DNA of 64,000 nt. Source: an uncultured Candidatus Saccharibacteria bacterium. GTDB lineage: Bacteria > Patescibacteriota > Saccharimonadia > Saccharimonadales > Saccharimonadaceae. A program made the translations under genes and the position numbers. Where the stretch lies: contig CALCYQ010000004.1 of the NCBI GenBank assembly GCA_937906385.1, positions 310,001 to 374,000 on the forward strand, written 5' to 3'. Of this stretch, positions 32,682 to 41,623 are shown piece by piece (positions within the stretch are counted from its first letter, which is position 1; every line of letters begins with the position of its first letter). Under the pieces are notes generated by a model. The model saw only the letters and a list, made by a program, of their open reading frames with translations, did not search any database and was not told the origin of the DNA.

Positions 32682-34436
32682 TTATGCCAAGTCCGAAGCC
32701 ACGCGGTTCACTTCGTCTACCGTCGTAATGCCAGTTAAAGCCTTCAGCATGCCATCCTGGCGCATCGTTACGGCACCTTTCATCCTCGCTACGCGCATAA
32801 TGTCGCCCGATGTCGCATGCGCCACAATCAATTTCTGGATATCCTCATCCACCGAAATCGTCTCATAAAGACCAGCACGACCTTTATAGCCGCCCGGCGT
32901 TTCTTCTGTATCGATACCCTTCACTAAGGTGAAGCTCTGCGAATCTGCTGGCGGCAAGTTGCCATAGCCCAACTTCTCCGAAACGAGGGCTACTTCCGCT
33001 GGCGATTTCGGCAGCAATCCGCCCACTACTTCGCGGAGCATCTGCGTCTCCATGTCCGAGCTCTGATACGAATCACGACGCTCTGCCACGCGGCGCACCA
33101 AGCGCTGGCCAATCACGGTATTCAAAGTCGAAGCAATCAAGAATGGCTCGATGCCCATATCGAGAAGACGCGGCATAATACCTGCAGCTGAGTTGGTGTG
33201 GAGTGTTGAGAACACCAAGTGGCCCGTCAAGGCCGCCTGCACCGCCAAGTTCGCCGTCTCGCCATCGCGAATCTCACCGACCATCACTACGTCAGGGTCT
33301 TGACGCAGAATTGAGCGCAAACCCGACGCGAAAGTCAAACCTGCATCAGTATTAATCTGAATCTGGTTCACACCATCCATCTTATACTCGACCGGATCCT
33401 CAAGCGTCACAATGTTAATCGTTTCATTCTTAATACGCTTAATCAGAGCGTACAAAGTCGTAGACTTACCTGAACCCGTCGGGCCAGAGGTTAGAATCAT
33501 GCCATTCGGCTTACCGATGCCTTCAACGACATCCGCAAGCGCGCGACCGGTCATGCCCATCTTTTCAACTTCCATCGAAGTACCGGATTTATCCAAAAGA
33601 CGAATCACCACTTGCTCACCCCAAACTACCGGCGAAGTCGCGATACGAAGGTCAATCGTGTTCTTGTTTACCACCACAGCAAACTGACCATCCTGCGGGA
33701 TGCGATGCTCATCAATTTTCAAACGCGCCATAATCTTAATACGTGACACCAGCGCCGCCTCAATTGATTTCGGCAATTCCATCGTCTGGCGCAATACACC
33801 ATCGATACGCATACGAATTACCAACGAATGTTCGAGCGGCTCAATATGAATATCTGATGCCTTTGACTTTGCCGCATATTCCAAAATCGAGCTTAGCGCC
33901 TTCGAGATTGGCGAGTCCTGCGTAATCGTCTGAACTTCATCCTCACCACTACCTTCCGCCTCTGAAGCTTTTGCAGCCTTATTCACGTCCTTAAGGTCGG
34001 CCACATACTGCATCAAAGCGTTTTCAATGCCGGCTTCCGATGTCATCATCTGCCTGAGTGGCATCTTCGTCAAAGTCGAAATATAATCCGTACGCTGCAC
34101 GTTCGTCGTATCAAGCATTGCGATGAACAGCTGCCCATCTTCTTCCTTTAGTGGAATCACCTTCGAACGTTGCGCTACTTCTTGCGGAATTTTTAGTAAC
34201 GCTTCCTTATTAAAGCGGCAACGGCGCAAATCTACATATGGCACATTCGTAACAATTGCAGTCGCGTGCTGAATACAGTCGTCTGTCGCCACATGCTTGC
34301 TCTTCAAAACCGCCAAAATCGGTTGCCCAGATTTTGCCACCTCGGCATAGGTGCGTTTTACCAAGTTCGCATCAACAAGTCCATCTTCGACCAGCAAAGA
34401 TACAACTTTATCTTGCAGCTCCTTGGTTAGAAGCAT
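32682..34436 (-). CDS. pilB: Type IV pilus extension ATPase (PilB/GspE family)
   Basis: 584 residues. Cytoplasmic hexameric ATPase that drives pilin polymerisation. The N-terminal about 150 residues are the MshEN-type domain; the core has Walker A SGPTGSGKSTT, the Asp box VTLEDPVEY, Walker B DPDVVMVGEIRD and the His box TGHLVFSTLHT. The tetracysteine zinc insert normally found after QRLVRR is replaced by a Cys-free segment ending GGYKGRAGLYE. Last gene of pilM-pilN-pilO-x-pilB. No pilC, pilT or pilin gene follows; a terminator and an unrelated gene do. Confidence 0.93.
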   Translation of the reverse strand: MLLTKELQDKVVSLLVEDGLVDANLVKRTYAEVAKSGQPILAVLKSKHVATDDCIQHATAIVTNVPYVDLRRCRFNKEALLKIPQEVAQRSKVIPLKEEDGQLFIAMLDTTNVQRTDYISTLTKMPLRQMMTSEAGIENALMQYVADLKDVNKAAKASEAEGSGEDEVQTITQDSPISKALSSILEYAAKSKASDIHIEPLEHSLVIRMRIDGVLRQTMELPKSIEAALVSRIKIMARLKIDEHRIPQDGQFAVVVNKNTIDLRIATSPVVWGEQVVIRLLDKSGTSMEVEKMGMTGRALADVVEGIGKPNGMILTSGPTGSGKSTTLYALIKRIKNETINIVTLEDPVEYKMDGVNQIQINTDAGLTFASGLRSILRQDPDVVMVGEIRDGETANLAVQAALTGHLVFSTLHTNSAAGIMPRLLDMGIEPFLIASTLNTVIGQRLVRRVAERRDSYQSSDMETQMLREVVGGLLPKSPAEVALVSEKLGYGNLPPADSQSFTLVKGIDTEETPGGYKGRAGLYETISVDEDIQKLIVAHATSGDIMRVARMKGAVTMRQDGMLKALTGITTVDEVNRVASDLA

Positions 34437-34439
34437 ATT

Positions 34440-34814
34440 TTAGTTTCCTGTGTTATTTTGATCGTTTTGGTTTTCATCTTCCCCACCACCTTGGTCCTCT
34501 TCGCCTTCTTCTTCGTCTTCATCGTTATCATCCGGCTGCTCATTGCCTAAGCTATCCACGCAGGCTTGTAAGGCTTGACTCCAAGAATAGCCAGTATCAC
34601 ATTCGCCGATGTAAACCTCTACTGTCGGATTGTATGCTTTCGGATTGAAAGTTTCACTACTCGGCTCTTCTAGGTTATCCGAAATTACATCCATATATGT
34701 AATCTTCTCAGTGCGGTCATTCGGATCACCCAAAATCGCATTGCCTAACCAAAACGAAATACCCGTCGCGAGCATCGCTACAAAGACAATCAATGCAATA
34801 TCCGTACCTTTCAT
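34440..34814 (-). CDS. Small membrane protein of the pil operon
   Basis: 124 residues: one N-terminal membrane helix (IALIVFVAMLATGISFWLG), a short extracytoplasmic stretch containing PKAYNPTVEVYIG and a pair of cysteines (C81 and C93 approximately), and a Glu/Asp/Gln/Asn-rich tail. Its place between pilO-like and pilB, with a TAATG overlap to pilO, suggests an accessory of the pilus inner-membrane platform, in the position where PilP would be in Proteobacteria; there is no sequence evidence for PilP itself. Confidence 0.65.
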   Translation of the reverse strand: MKGTDIALIVFVAMLATGISFWLGNAILGDPNDRTEKITYMDVISDNLEEPSSETFNPKAYNPTVEVYIGECDTGYSWSQALQACVDSLGNEQPDDNDEDEEEGEEDQGGGEDENQNDQNNTGN

Positions 34815-35671
34815 TAATTAGAAACCTGGGCCCCTTTCTGAGATGTACATTTAGTGCTGCTCTTGTCGGCACAAATGACTTTACTCTTAATTTGTACAAC
34901 CTGTGGATCTGAATAATAAGCAATATATGCGCCAGAAAGTGTAATTGCCGAATTCAAATCGCTATCCGCCCATTCAATCGTAATCGTATATACATCATAG
35001 TTGCGGATTGAGTTTTCGATATCATCAAGCATTTGCTTCACTTTAATCGAAGAATCTTCTACGCCGATGTTAATCTGTGAAACATTCGCTGTAATTGTAG
35101 TCGCAGAATTCTCTTCTGAAGCCTCGGAATCATTCTCCGTATCGCTACTTGTATTACTTAATGAATAATCTGAAGAAGCGTTAAATGCGATGTTCTCTAT
35201 ATTTACGCCACTCTTATTCATCAGCCAGTTAATCGATGACACGGTCGCCTCTTGGTTAAGCGACGAAGGAAGGCTGTCCGGAATCACGCGCAACCCTGAA
35301 CAAGTACGTGCCATCTGAATATTCGCAAGGCTATATTCAAAACCTTCTTCCTTAAAGTTCTTACAGTTCTCGCCGTCGCGATTTCGCGCCATCACTTCCA
35401 AATTTTCGCTCGTCGCGAGGTCCCCAACTTTCGAAGCAATTGTCTTCAAGTTCTCTTGCACGCGCGTAAAGCCCTTAATTGATTCATCTTTCTCAGAAAT
35501 AATGTCCATATTAAAACGAATCACTTTCACGAGGTAGACTACGCCAACCAAAGTGACGCCAAGCACTACTGATGCAATCCCGATTGCAATCAACATCGAC
35601 TGCTGCGCCTTTGAAATTTTTGCGCGTTTCGCAAATGCTACGCCTTTACCTTTATCATCTTTTTTTGCCAT
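34814..35671 (-). CDS. pilO: Type IV pilus inner-membrane platform protein, PilO-like
   Basis: 285 residues. A basic cytoplasmic N-terminus is followed by a helix (MLIAIGIASVVLGVTLVGVVYLV, about 25-47), a coiled-coil segment (FNMDIISEKDESIKGFTRVQENL as two stretches) and a periplasmic-type domain. Size and topology fit PilO, partner of PilN; sequence similarity alone would not prove it. Both ends overlap neighbours as TAATG, indicating translational coupling. Confidence 0.7.
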   Translation of the reverse strand: MAKKDDKGKGVAFAKRAKISKAQQSMLIAIGIASVVLGVTLVGVVYLVKVIRFNMDIISEKDESIKGFTRVQENLKTIASKVGDLATSENLEVMARNRDGENCKNFKEEGFEYSLANIQMARTCSGLRVIPDSLPSSLNQEATVSSINWLMNKSGVNIENIAFNASSDYSLSNTSSDTENDSEASEENSATTITANVSQINIGVEDSSIKVKQMLDDIENSIRNYDVYTITIEWADSDLNSAITLSGAYIAYYSDPQVVQIKSKVICADKSSTKCTSQKGAQVSN

Positions 35672-36843
35672 TATTGGTCTTCCTCCAATTCGGCTTTAGC
35701 CGTGAACATATCACGCACCTGGATATAGCTGTCCGTCACATTCTGACGAGCCGGTCCAACTATTATCATATGGCGATTCGAAGCATAGAACACCTCAATA
35801 TTAAACGGCACGCTCGCTTCAAATACCGCTACAGTGTTATCGTCAGCATCCTTACCAATCTTTGGCTCAGACGTAACAATATCGTCTACGATAATCGGAC
35901 ACGCCTCAATTGTTGCATTAGTGTCAATTGTTCCTTCGTCGTTATAAACGATACAACTACTCTCGAAGTAATAATCTTTAGTACAATCTGTCGTCTTGCG
36001 GCCTTTCTCGTTATTGCCAGCTTTACAAGCTTCCTTCTCAGCCGAAGTCTTGTAGCTGCGCAAAATACGAATCTTTTCCTTTTCTACGCCCTTCTTTTCT
36101 TCTTCTTGTGTTTCGTCGTCGGCTACCACGTTTTCATCATTTTCCGTATTATCCTGCTCTTCTTCCTTAGTCTCTTCTTCAATCATCGGCGCTTCGCAAC
36201 CTGGATCGCCACGATTGTAAATTCCGATAATGCGACCATTTTCGAGCTTTTCTTCAATACAATACGAAGGAATATCTACATAATCACCTACTTCTTTATC
36301 GTAGCGTTTGTATGCGCCGGTATCATAATATGAAGCTTGCGCTTTCTTCTTGAACGCCTCGATTGAACGTGTATGTGTATTATTTGAAGAATAACCATTT
36401 CCTTCGAAATAGATCGTGCCATTTTCCAAACTCAAGTTGAGCTCATCTATCAAAATCTTATCTTCGCCCATCGGCAAAAGCACATCAAGATAAGCAAAGA
36501 TGCGCGACAATTTCATCTTTTGCGCATTCAAAAGGTTAATGTTGCGCATTTGATCCTGAATCGTCAAAAGTTCGTTCACGTTCTCAAACTTCATAATGCC
36601 CGTACCATACTTGCCACTATCGCAAGATTTGCCATCCGTAGTTAAACCGGTCGAGCGACAAGAAATATCCGTATCTTGCGAAGCAATTTTAATTGATTGA
36701 CCAGTCATAATACTGACTAAAATCAAAATTACTGCCGCACATGAGCCAGCCACGATTACGCAAATCATGAAAACTAAGTTACGAATCTTTTGCTGCTTAA
36801 TCATCTCCCCTTTAACATCAGGAACTAGGCTAATTTCGTACAT
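35671..36843 (-). CDS. pilN: Type IV pilus platform protein, PilN-like
   Basis: 390 residues, longer than typical PilN. N-terminus YEISLVPDVKGEM resembles the PilN cytoplasmic motif that binds PilM (INLLP...). One membrane helix follows (LVFMICVIVAGSCAAVILILVSI, about 22-44), then an extracytoplasmic domain with a Cys pair (DISCRSTG...SCDSG), and a Glu/Asp-rich insertion (residues about 225-255) absent from ordinary PilN. The start lies 1 nt after the pilM stop. Confidence 0.75.
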   Translation of the reverse strand: MYEISLVPDVKGEMIKQQKIRNLVFMICVIVAGSCAAVILILVSIMTGQSIKIASQDTDISCRSTGLTTDGKSCDSGKYGTGIMKFENVNELLTIQDQMRNINLLNAQKMKLSRIFAYLDVLLPMGEDKILIDELNLSLENGTIYFEGNGYSSNNTHTRSIEAFKKKAQASYYDTGAYKRYDKEVGDYVDIPSYCIEEKLENGRIIGIYNRGDPGCEAPMIEEETKEEEQDNTENDENVVADDETQEEEKKGVEKEKIRILRSYKTSAEKEACKAGNNEKGRKTTDCTKDYYFESSCIVYNDEGTIDTNATIEACPIIVDDIVTSEPKIGKDADDNTVAVFEASVPFNIEVFYASNRHMIIVGPARQNVTDSYIQVRDMFTAKAELEEDQ

Positions 36844-36844
36844 A

Positions 36845-37891
36845 TTACCTACTATTTGTCCTTTCCGCTAAGCCAATTACTACAGAGAATTCTGCCGCCA
36901 CCTGCGCAAGTGCTTGCTGCTGTTGCGGCGTTACGCGCACCATCTGCCATGGGTTACCCTGTACAGTCTGAATGCCAGTCTTAGCTTCGATATATTCCGC
37001 CATAAATGGAATCACACCTGCAAAACCAGATAGCACAATTCCACCCACTTTTACATTCGGATACTTCGTCTGGAAGAAGCGTGCGGACTTCGTCAGCTCA
37101 CCAGCAAAGCTTTCGAGCGTCGAATCCAACGCTTTAAACACTTGACCATCAAGCTTATCTTGCGCCAAGCCAAATTTCAAAATAAACTGACGCGCTTGAC
37201 TCTCTTTCACATTCAAAGAGTTTGCCACCGTGCGCACTAATACCGAAAGACCACCCGGAAGCATACGCACCAAGCGTGGCGCACCATAAACAATCGAAAG
37301 ATCCGTCGAATCTTCACCGTAATCAATAATCAATTTCGCATCCGGTTGATTTGGCGGCGTCAAAGCCCGCGACATCGCAATCGGGTCCGGCTCTTGTGCG
37401 ATTAAGTTAAAGCCATAATTTTCAACGCCTTCCATGCGTTCCTCGGCATACTGAATCGTCGTACAAGACAGCAAAACTTCAGTAATATTCGGATCGTTCG
37501 GGCTCGGACCAAGAATCACATAATCTACCTTTGCATCATCAATCGACATTGGAATATATTGGTCAGCGTGGTACTTAATGATCTTCTCCATCGAGCGGCG
37601 ATCTTGGGTTGGAATCTCGATAATCGTCGTAAAGCTCTTATTCGAAGGCATGCCCAAGGCTATGTTCTTTGTGCGAATACCAGCCTGCTGCGCGGCGCTA
37701 GCAATCGTCTCACCGAGGCGGCGACGTCCTGCATCGCTACTATCCTGCAAAATTTGGCGACTCACTGGCACATACGCAAAACGCTCCAGCACCCATCCGT
37801 GTTGGATATTCCCCGATAACTGTACCATCCTGAGCGCGTCTGTTCCGATATCTAACGCGAAGAACTCGCCCACACCATAACCTAAGCTCAT
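36845..37891 (-). CDS. pilM: Type IV pilus assembly ATPase-fold protein PilM
   Basis: 348 residues. Actin-like cytoplasmic protein that binds PilN and links pilus assembly to the ATPase. Actin-fold motifs: FALDIGTDALRMVQL at the N-terminus (phosphate 1), KLIIDYGEDSTDLSIVYG (phosphate 2) and GGIVLSGFAGVIPFMAEYI (adenosine). First gene of the pil operon; TAATAT lies 6 nt before the ATG, so the operon mRNA appears leaderless. Confidence 0.9.
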   Translation of the reverse strand: MSLGYGVGEFFALDIGTDALRMVQLSGNIQHGWVLERFAYVPVSRQILQDSSDAGRRRLGETIASAAQQAGIRTKNIALGMPSNKSFTTIIEIPTQDRRSMEKIIKYHADQYIPMSIDDAKVDYVILGPSPNDPNITEVLLSCTTIQYAEERMEGVENYGFNLIAQEPDPIAMSRALTPPNQPDAKLIIDYGEDSTDLSIVYGAPRLVRMLPGGLSVLVRTVANSLNVKESQARQFILKFGLAQDKLDGQVFKALDSTLESFAGELTKSARFFQTKYPNVKVGGIVLSGFAGVIPFMAEYIEAKTGIQTVQGNPWQMVRVTPQQQQALAQVAAEFSVVIGLAERTNSR

Positions 37892-37954
37892 ACAATAATA
37901 TTAGCATAAGCTCAAAGCAAAATGCAAACTATTTACACTTAATTTTGTGTAGTT

Positions 37955-39013
37955 TTACACATTAAATTTAAATTCCACCACATCGCCGTCGCGCATCACG
38001 TAGTCTTTCCCCTCCGTGCGCATCAATCCGGCTTCACGTACGGCTTTTTCCAATCCCAATCGCACCAGATCATCATAAGAGCAAATCGTCGCCGCAATAA
38101 AACCACGCTGAAAATCCGTATGAATCACCCCCGCCGCCTCTGGAGCCGTTGCTCCAACGCGAATTGTCCATGCGCGCGTCTCTTTCTTGCCAGCCGTCAG
38201 ATAACTTTGCAAACCTAAAGTCTCATAGGCCACATGCACTAGCTGACTTAAGCCGTCTTCCTTGATGCCGTAGCTATCCAAAAATTCCTGTTTCTCTTCC
38301 GGCGCCATATCTGCCATCTCGGATTCAAGTTTCGCGTTTACGAATACGCACTTTCGTGGCGCTACCATTTGCGCCAATTCGGTTTTCTTTGCCTCATCCG
38401 TGAGCTCCTCCTCGTCGAGATTAAACATATAGAATACCGGTTTTGCCGATAATAAGTCTAAGCCGTCTACGGGCTCAATATGCAAGACGCCCGTCTTCAA
38501 ATCTTCTAAAGCCTTTGCGGCTTGCTCGGCGCGTTTCGCCGCATCTTTATCGCCACCGCGCGCTTCCTTTTGAATCTTTGGTAATGTTTTTTCTAATGTT
38601 TCAATATCCGCTAACGCCAATTCTGTCTCTACCGTCTCTATATCACGCTTCGGATCTGGTCCACCCGCCACATGCGTCACATTATTATCTTTAAAAGCTC
38701 GCACTACGTGACAGATGACCTTACATTCGCGAATATTTGCTAAGAATTTATTACCTAGGCCTTCCCCTTTCGAAGCGCCGGCAATCAAACCCGCAATATC
38801 CACAAATTCTACCGTCGCCGGCACTACTTTATCGGAATCATACATTTTTGCGAGCGCATTCAAACGTTCATCTGGCACTCCTACAATTCCCGTATTCGGC
38901 TCAATCGTCGCAAAAGGATAATTCGCCGCAAGCGCCCCCGCATTTGTCAACGCGTTAAAAAGCGTGCTTTTCCCCACATTTGCTAATCCAACAATTCCAA
39001 TCTGTAAACTCAT
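37955..39013 (-). CDS. ychF: Obg-family ATPase/GTPase YchF
   Basis: 352 residues. Ribosome-associated P-loop nucleotidase. G1 is GLANVGKSTLFN, followed by NYPFATIEPN (G2 region) and DIAGLIAGASKGEGLGNKFL (G3). The family normally prefers ATP through a changed G4. C-terminal TGS-like domain with FFTAG-type segment SYLTAGKKETRAW and the ending VMRDGDVVEFKFNV. Leaderless: TAAAAT, 7 nt, ATG. Confidence 0.96.
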   Translation of the reverse strand: MSLQIGIVGLANVGKSTLFNALTNAGALAANYPFATIEPNTGIVGVPDERLNALAKMYDSDKVVPATVEFVDIAGLIAGASKGEGLGNKFLANIRECKVICHVVRAFKDNNVTHVAGGPDPKRDIETVETELALADIETLEKTLPKIQKEARGGDKDAAKRAEQAAKALEDLKTGVLHIEPVDGLDLLSAKPVFYMFNLDEEELTDEAKKTELAQMVAPRKCVFVNAKLESEMADMAPEEKQEFLDSYGIKEDGLSQLVHVAYETLGLQSYLTAGKKETRAWTIRVGATAPEAAGVIHTDFQRGFIAATICSYDDLVRLGLEKAVREAGLMRTEGKDYVMRDGDVVEFKFNV

Positions 39014-39048
39014 ATCTGTTATTTTAACATAACAGATAATATTTTGCC

Positions 39049-39867
39049 CTACTTCGTCAAACTATAAGTATTTGGAATGGCAAAGAATTTATTCGTTTTA
39101 TTCGGCCCCTCAACCGTAATATAGCGAAAATGTCCATCGTCAGTTTTAAACATCCAGCTCATTGTCCAAATATTCTGCGAGCGATAATAGCCTTTTAATA
39201 GCTGCGCATTTATCTCGCCCATCTCCACTACTGATAGCTCGACACTTTCTGCCCCTTCACCCACAATCGTATTTCGCCATTCCACAGCAGCCACTTCAAC
39301 ATTTTTCGGACTCTCACCTTCATCGACAATTGTGATGTAATAATTTCCGTTTTCATATAACGCACGATTTTTCAATGCACTGTCCGCCATGCTAATCTGG
39401 CGCCAATAAGTTTCAACCCTCAAATAACCTAACTCTGGGCTCCCAATATATCTAGCCTCATCAACCGGTTCGTCTTGCTTCTCTACTGCCGGCGCTTCAT
39501 TTATCGATTCTTCTTCATCCTGAGCAACTATCACAGTTTTTTTCTTGGCCGAGGCCACGCCAACGTCGCTCAATTGTACTACCGCCACCAGCGAACCACA
39601 AATACCCCCCGCCACAATCACGCCTAATACCGCGCAAGCAAATGAAATCACTCTAAGTTTTAATTTTTCCGAATCTTCGCGTGTACCATTCGATGATTCC
39701 CGGTCAATCGTAGTCGTTTTTTCTACTGCCCAATCTGGCGGAAGCGCCGGTGGTGCAGGCGTCGGGTCGGTATTCACATGCGGCCGTTCTAGATCTTTTA
39801 TTTGTTGCTCAAAATCAACGGCACCGCCTTTAAAATCTGTCTGATTCTGCTCTGTCGTTTTTTCCAT
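39049..39867 (-). CDS. Single-pass membrane protein, unknown function
   Basis: 272 residues from the ATG at 39867 (a GTG codon directly before it is an alternative start). Cytoplasmic N-terminal about 75 residues are Pro- and Glu-rich; one membrane helix (VISFACAVLGVIVAGGICGSLVAVV, about 73-97); an acidic linker; then an extracytoplasmic domain of about 130 residues with no cysteine (LGYLRVETYWRQIS, WTMSWMFKTDDGHFRYITVEGP). Similar in layout to the proteins at 42643 and 1005. It lies between ychF and the two-component system, same strand. Family unknown. Confidence 0.7.
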   Translation of the reverse strand: MEKTTEQNQTDFKGGAVDFEQQIKDLERPHVNTDPTPAPPALPPDWAVEKTTTIDRESSNGTREDSEKLKLRVISFACAVLGVIVAGGICGSLVAVVQLSDVGVASAKKKTVIVAQDEEESINEAPAVEKQDEPVDEARYIGSPELGYLRVETYWRQISMADSALKNRALYENGNYYITIVDEGESPKNVEVAAVEWRNTIVGEGAESVELSVVEMGEINAQLLKGYYRSQNIWTMSWMFKTDDGHFRYITVEGPNKTNKFFAIPNTYSLTK

Positions 39868-39915
39868 CACACTTACGTTTATAATAGCGCAAAAAGCGAC
39901 AATCCCAAAATTTAC

Positions 39916-40839
39916 CTAAAAGCTCAACGTAAATGTAGTTATTTTTTTATTCGAGTTCGCGGTCAATTTCCATTGATTTTGATCAGCCACTGTCTTTGCA
40001 ATTGCTAATCCTAATCCCGACCCTTCAGAATTCTTGTCCGACTGATAAAATCTATCAAACACTTTGCCTAAATCCTGCTGCGCAATCGTCTTACCATCAT
40101 TACTCACCGTCACCGCTTTTGTTGTAATTTTCACAACAATACTATCTTTCGAATATTTCACTGCGTTATCGAGTAAAATATCTAAAATCTGCAATAAATC
40201 TGCTTCAGCTAATGTCGCCTTAGCGCTATCTGGTGCTACGATATCCAACTTCTTCTCACCCAGCCGCGCGCGAATTAATTCTGCCCGTTTCTTTACGACT
40301 TTTACTAAATCAATTTCCTTCTTTTTTGCCGTCGTAGTCCGACCGTCCGTTCGCGCAAGCGCCAACAAATTATTCACCAAATTCGACGCTCGATCTAGTT
40401 CCATATCCACATTGTCCGTCCACGGCTGTTCGGTCGTGCCAAGCGCCTCAAAATTCGCTCGCGCTGCCGCAATTGGCGTCTTTAACTCATGCGAAGCATT
40501 CGCGATGAATTCTTTTTGCTTCCGATATGCTTCTTGCACAGGATTGATTGCTCTTTCCGCCAGATAATAACTAACCCCAAACACCAACAGCTCAATCATC
40601 ACGCCCACAATAATTAAAGTTACCCCCAAATTCGCTAGACGCTGTGAACGGTCTTTTTGAATTTCTTCCGAAAAACGGCTCCGCACTTCATCGCTAATCC
40701 CCTGTTCGCGTCGCATTTCAAACGGCGTCTGATGCGACGCGGCTGTTGCTACAAAAATCGAAGTAAACGCCACAAATACAATAATTGTCGCCGTTATCAT
40801 GTTTGTCCAAATAAATTTGTTGCGCAACTTCCGAAACAT
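39916..40839 (-). CDS. Sensor histidine kinase
   Basis: 307 residues. Two membrane helices (about 13-33 and 71-95) enclose a short extracytoplasmic loop of about 37 residues, too small for an ordinary sensor domain, so the signal is probably sensed in or at the membrane. HisKA H-box is NASHELKTPIAAAR; the HATPase domain has N-box LLDNAVKYS, a degenerate D-F region and G-box SGLGLAIAKTV. Starts 5 nt after the response regulator stop. Targets unknown; nearby membrane proteins are candidates. Confidence 0.92.
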   Translation of the reverse strand: MFRKLRNKFIWTNMITATIIVFVAFTSIFVATAASHQTPFEMRREQGISDEVRSRFSEEIQKDRSQRLANLGVTLIIVGVMIELLVFGVSYYLAERAINPVQEAYRKQKEFIANASHELKTPIAAARANFEALGTTEQPWTDNVDMELDRASNLVNNLLALARTDGRTTTAKKKEIDLVKVVKKRAELIRARLGEKKLDIVAPDSAKATLAEADLLQILDILLDNAVKYSKDSIVVKITTKAVTVSNDGKTIAQQDLGKVFDRFYQSDKNSEGSGLGLAIAKTVADQNQWKLTANSNKKITTFTLSF

Positions 40840-40844
40840 TTTAT

Positions 40845-41504
40845 CTACTCCGCCACGATTTTGTAGCCTAATCCCCTAACTGTTGTAATTTTAACAACAC
40901 TACCTAAACTTTTTAAAGTTTTTCGAAGGCGCGACATATAAACTTCAATATAATTATCTTCGCCATATGCTTCTCCGCCCCAAACTTTGTTTAGTAAATA
41001 TTCTTTCTGCACAATCTTACCTGGCGTCTTTAATAATTCACTAATAATTGCGGCCTCTTTCGCCGTTAAACTCTGTCCATTTAGCATCTTTTCGTTCGTG
41101 TCATAGTCTAAATCTTTAAAATGCACGATATTTGATTGAATCGCCACCGGACGACGCGTCAACGCATTGATGCGCGCTACCAATTCGGCCGTCTTAAATG
41201 GCTTCGCTAGATAATCGTCTGCTCCCGAATTTAAGCCATTTACTTTATCTTCTACTTCTGAAAGTGCCGACAGCATAATCACTGGCGTCGTCACTTTCTT
41301 TTCGCGCATGCGTTCCAAAATCTGAATTCCCGACAATTTTGGCAACATCACATCTAAAACCACACAATCATAAATATTATCGACTGCTTTTTCTAGTCCA
41401 TCTTCGCCATCGAAAGCTAAATCTACATCAAAATCCTGCTTCTCTAAATTATGCTTTACAGCTTCAGCTAAAAATTTTTCATCTTCTACATACAATATTC
41501 TCAT
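40845..41504 (-). CDS. OmpR/PhoB-family response regulator
   Basis: 219 residues. Receiver domain: YVEDEKFLAEA (acidic pair), VVLDVMLPKLSG (phospho-Asp), MLSALSE (Thr/Ser position) and YLAKPF (Lys). C-terminal winged helix: LTAKEAAIISELLKTPG, EVYMSRLRKTL recognition helix and VRGLGYKIV. Shine-Dalgarno AGGAG lies about 9 nt before ATG. Transcribed ahead of and with the histidine kinase. DNA targets unknown. Confidence 0.95.
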   Translation of the reverse strand: MRILYVEDEKFLAEAVKHNLEKQDFDVDLAFDGEDGLEKAVDNIYDCVVLDVMLPKLSGIQILERMREKKVTTPVIMLSALSEVEDKVNGLNSGADDYLAKPFKTAELVARINALTRRPVAIQSNIVHFKDLDYDTNEKMLNGQSLTAKEAAIISELLKTPGKIVQKEYLLNKVWGGEAYGEDNYIEVYMSRLRKTLKSLGSVVKITTVRGLGYKIVAE

Positions 41505-41623
41505 TTGGATTTTCTCCTATCTATATATTACCAGTTTAGAAGTCAAACCTTAAAAAAGCTTAAAATAATTGCGCACTTTTAACCTTTTGCCAAAATGAAT
41601 AAAAAATTATATAATATGCAGAT

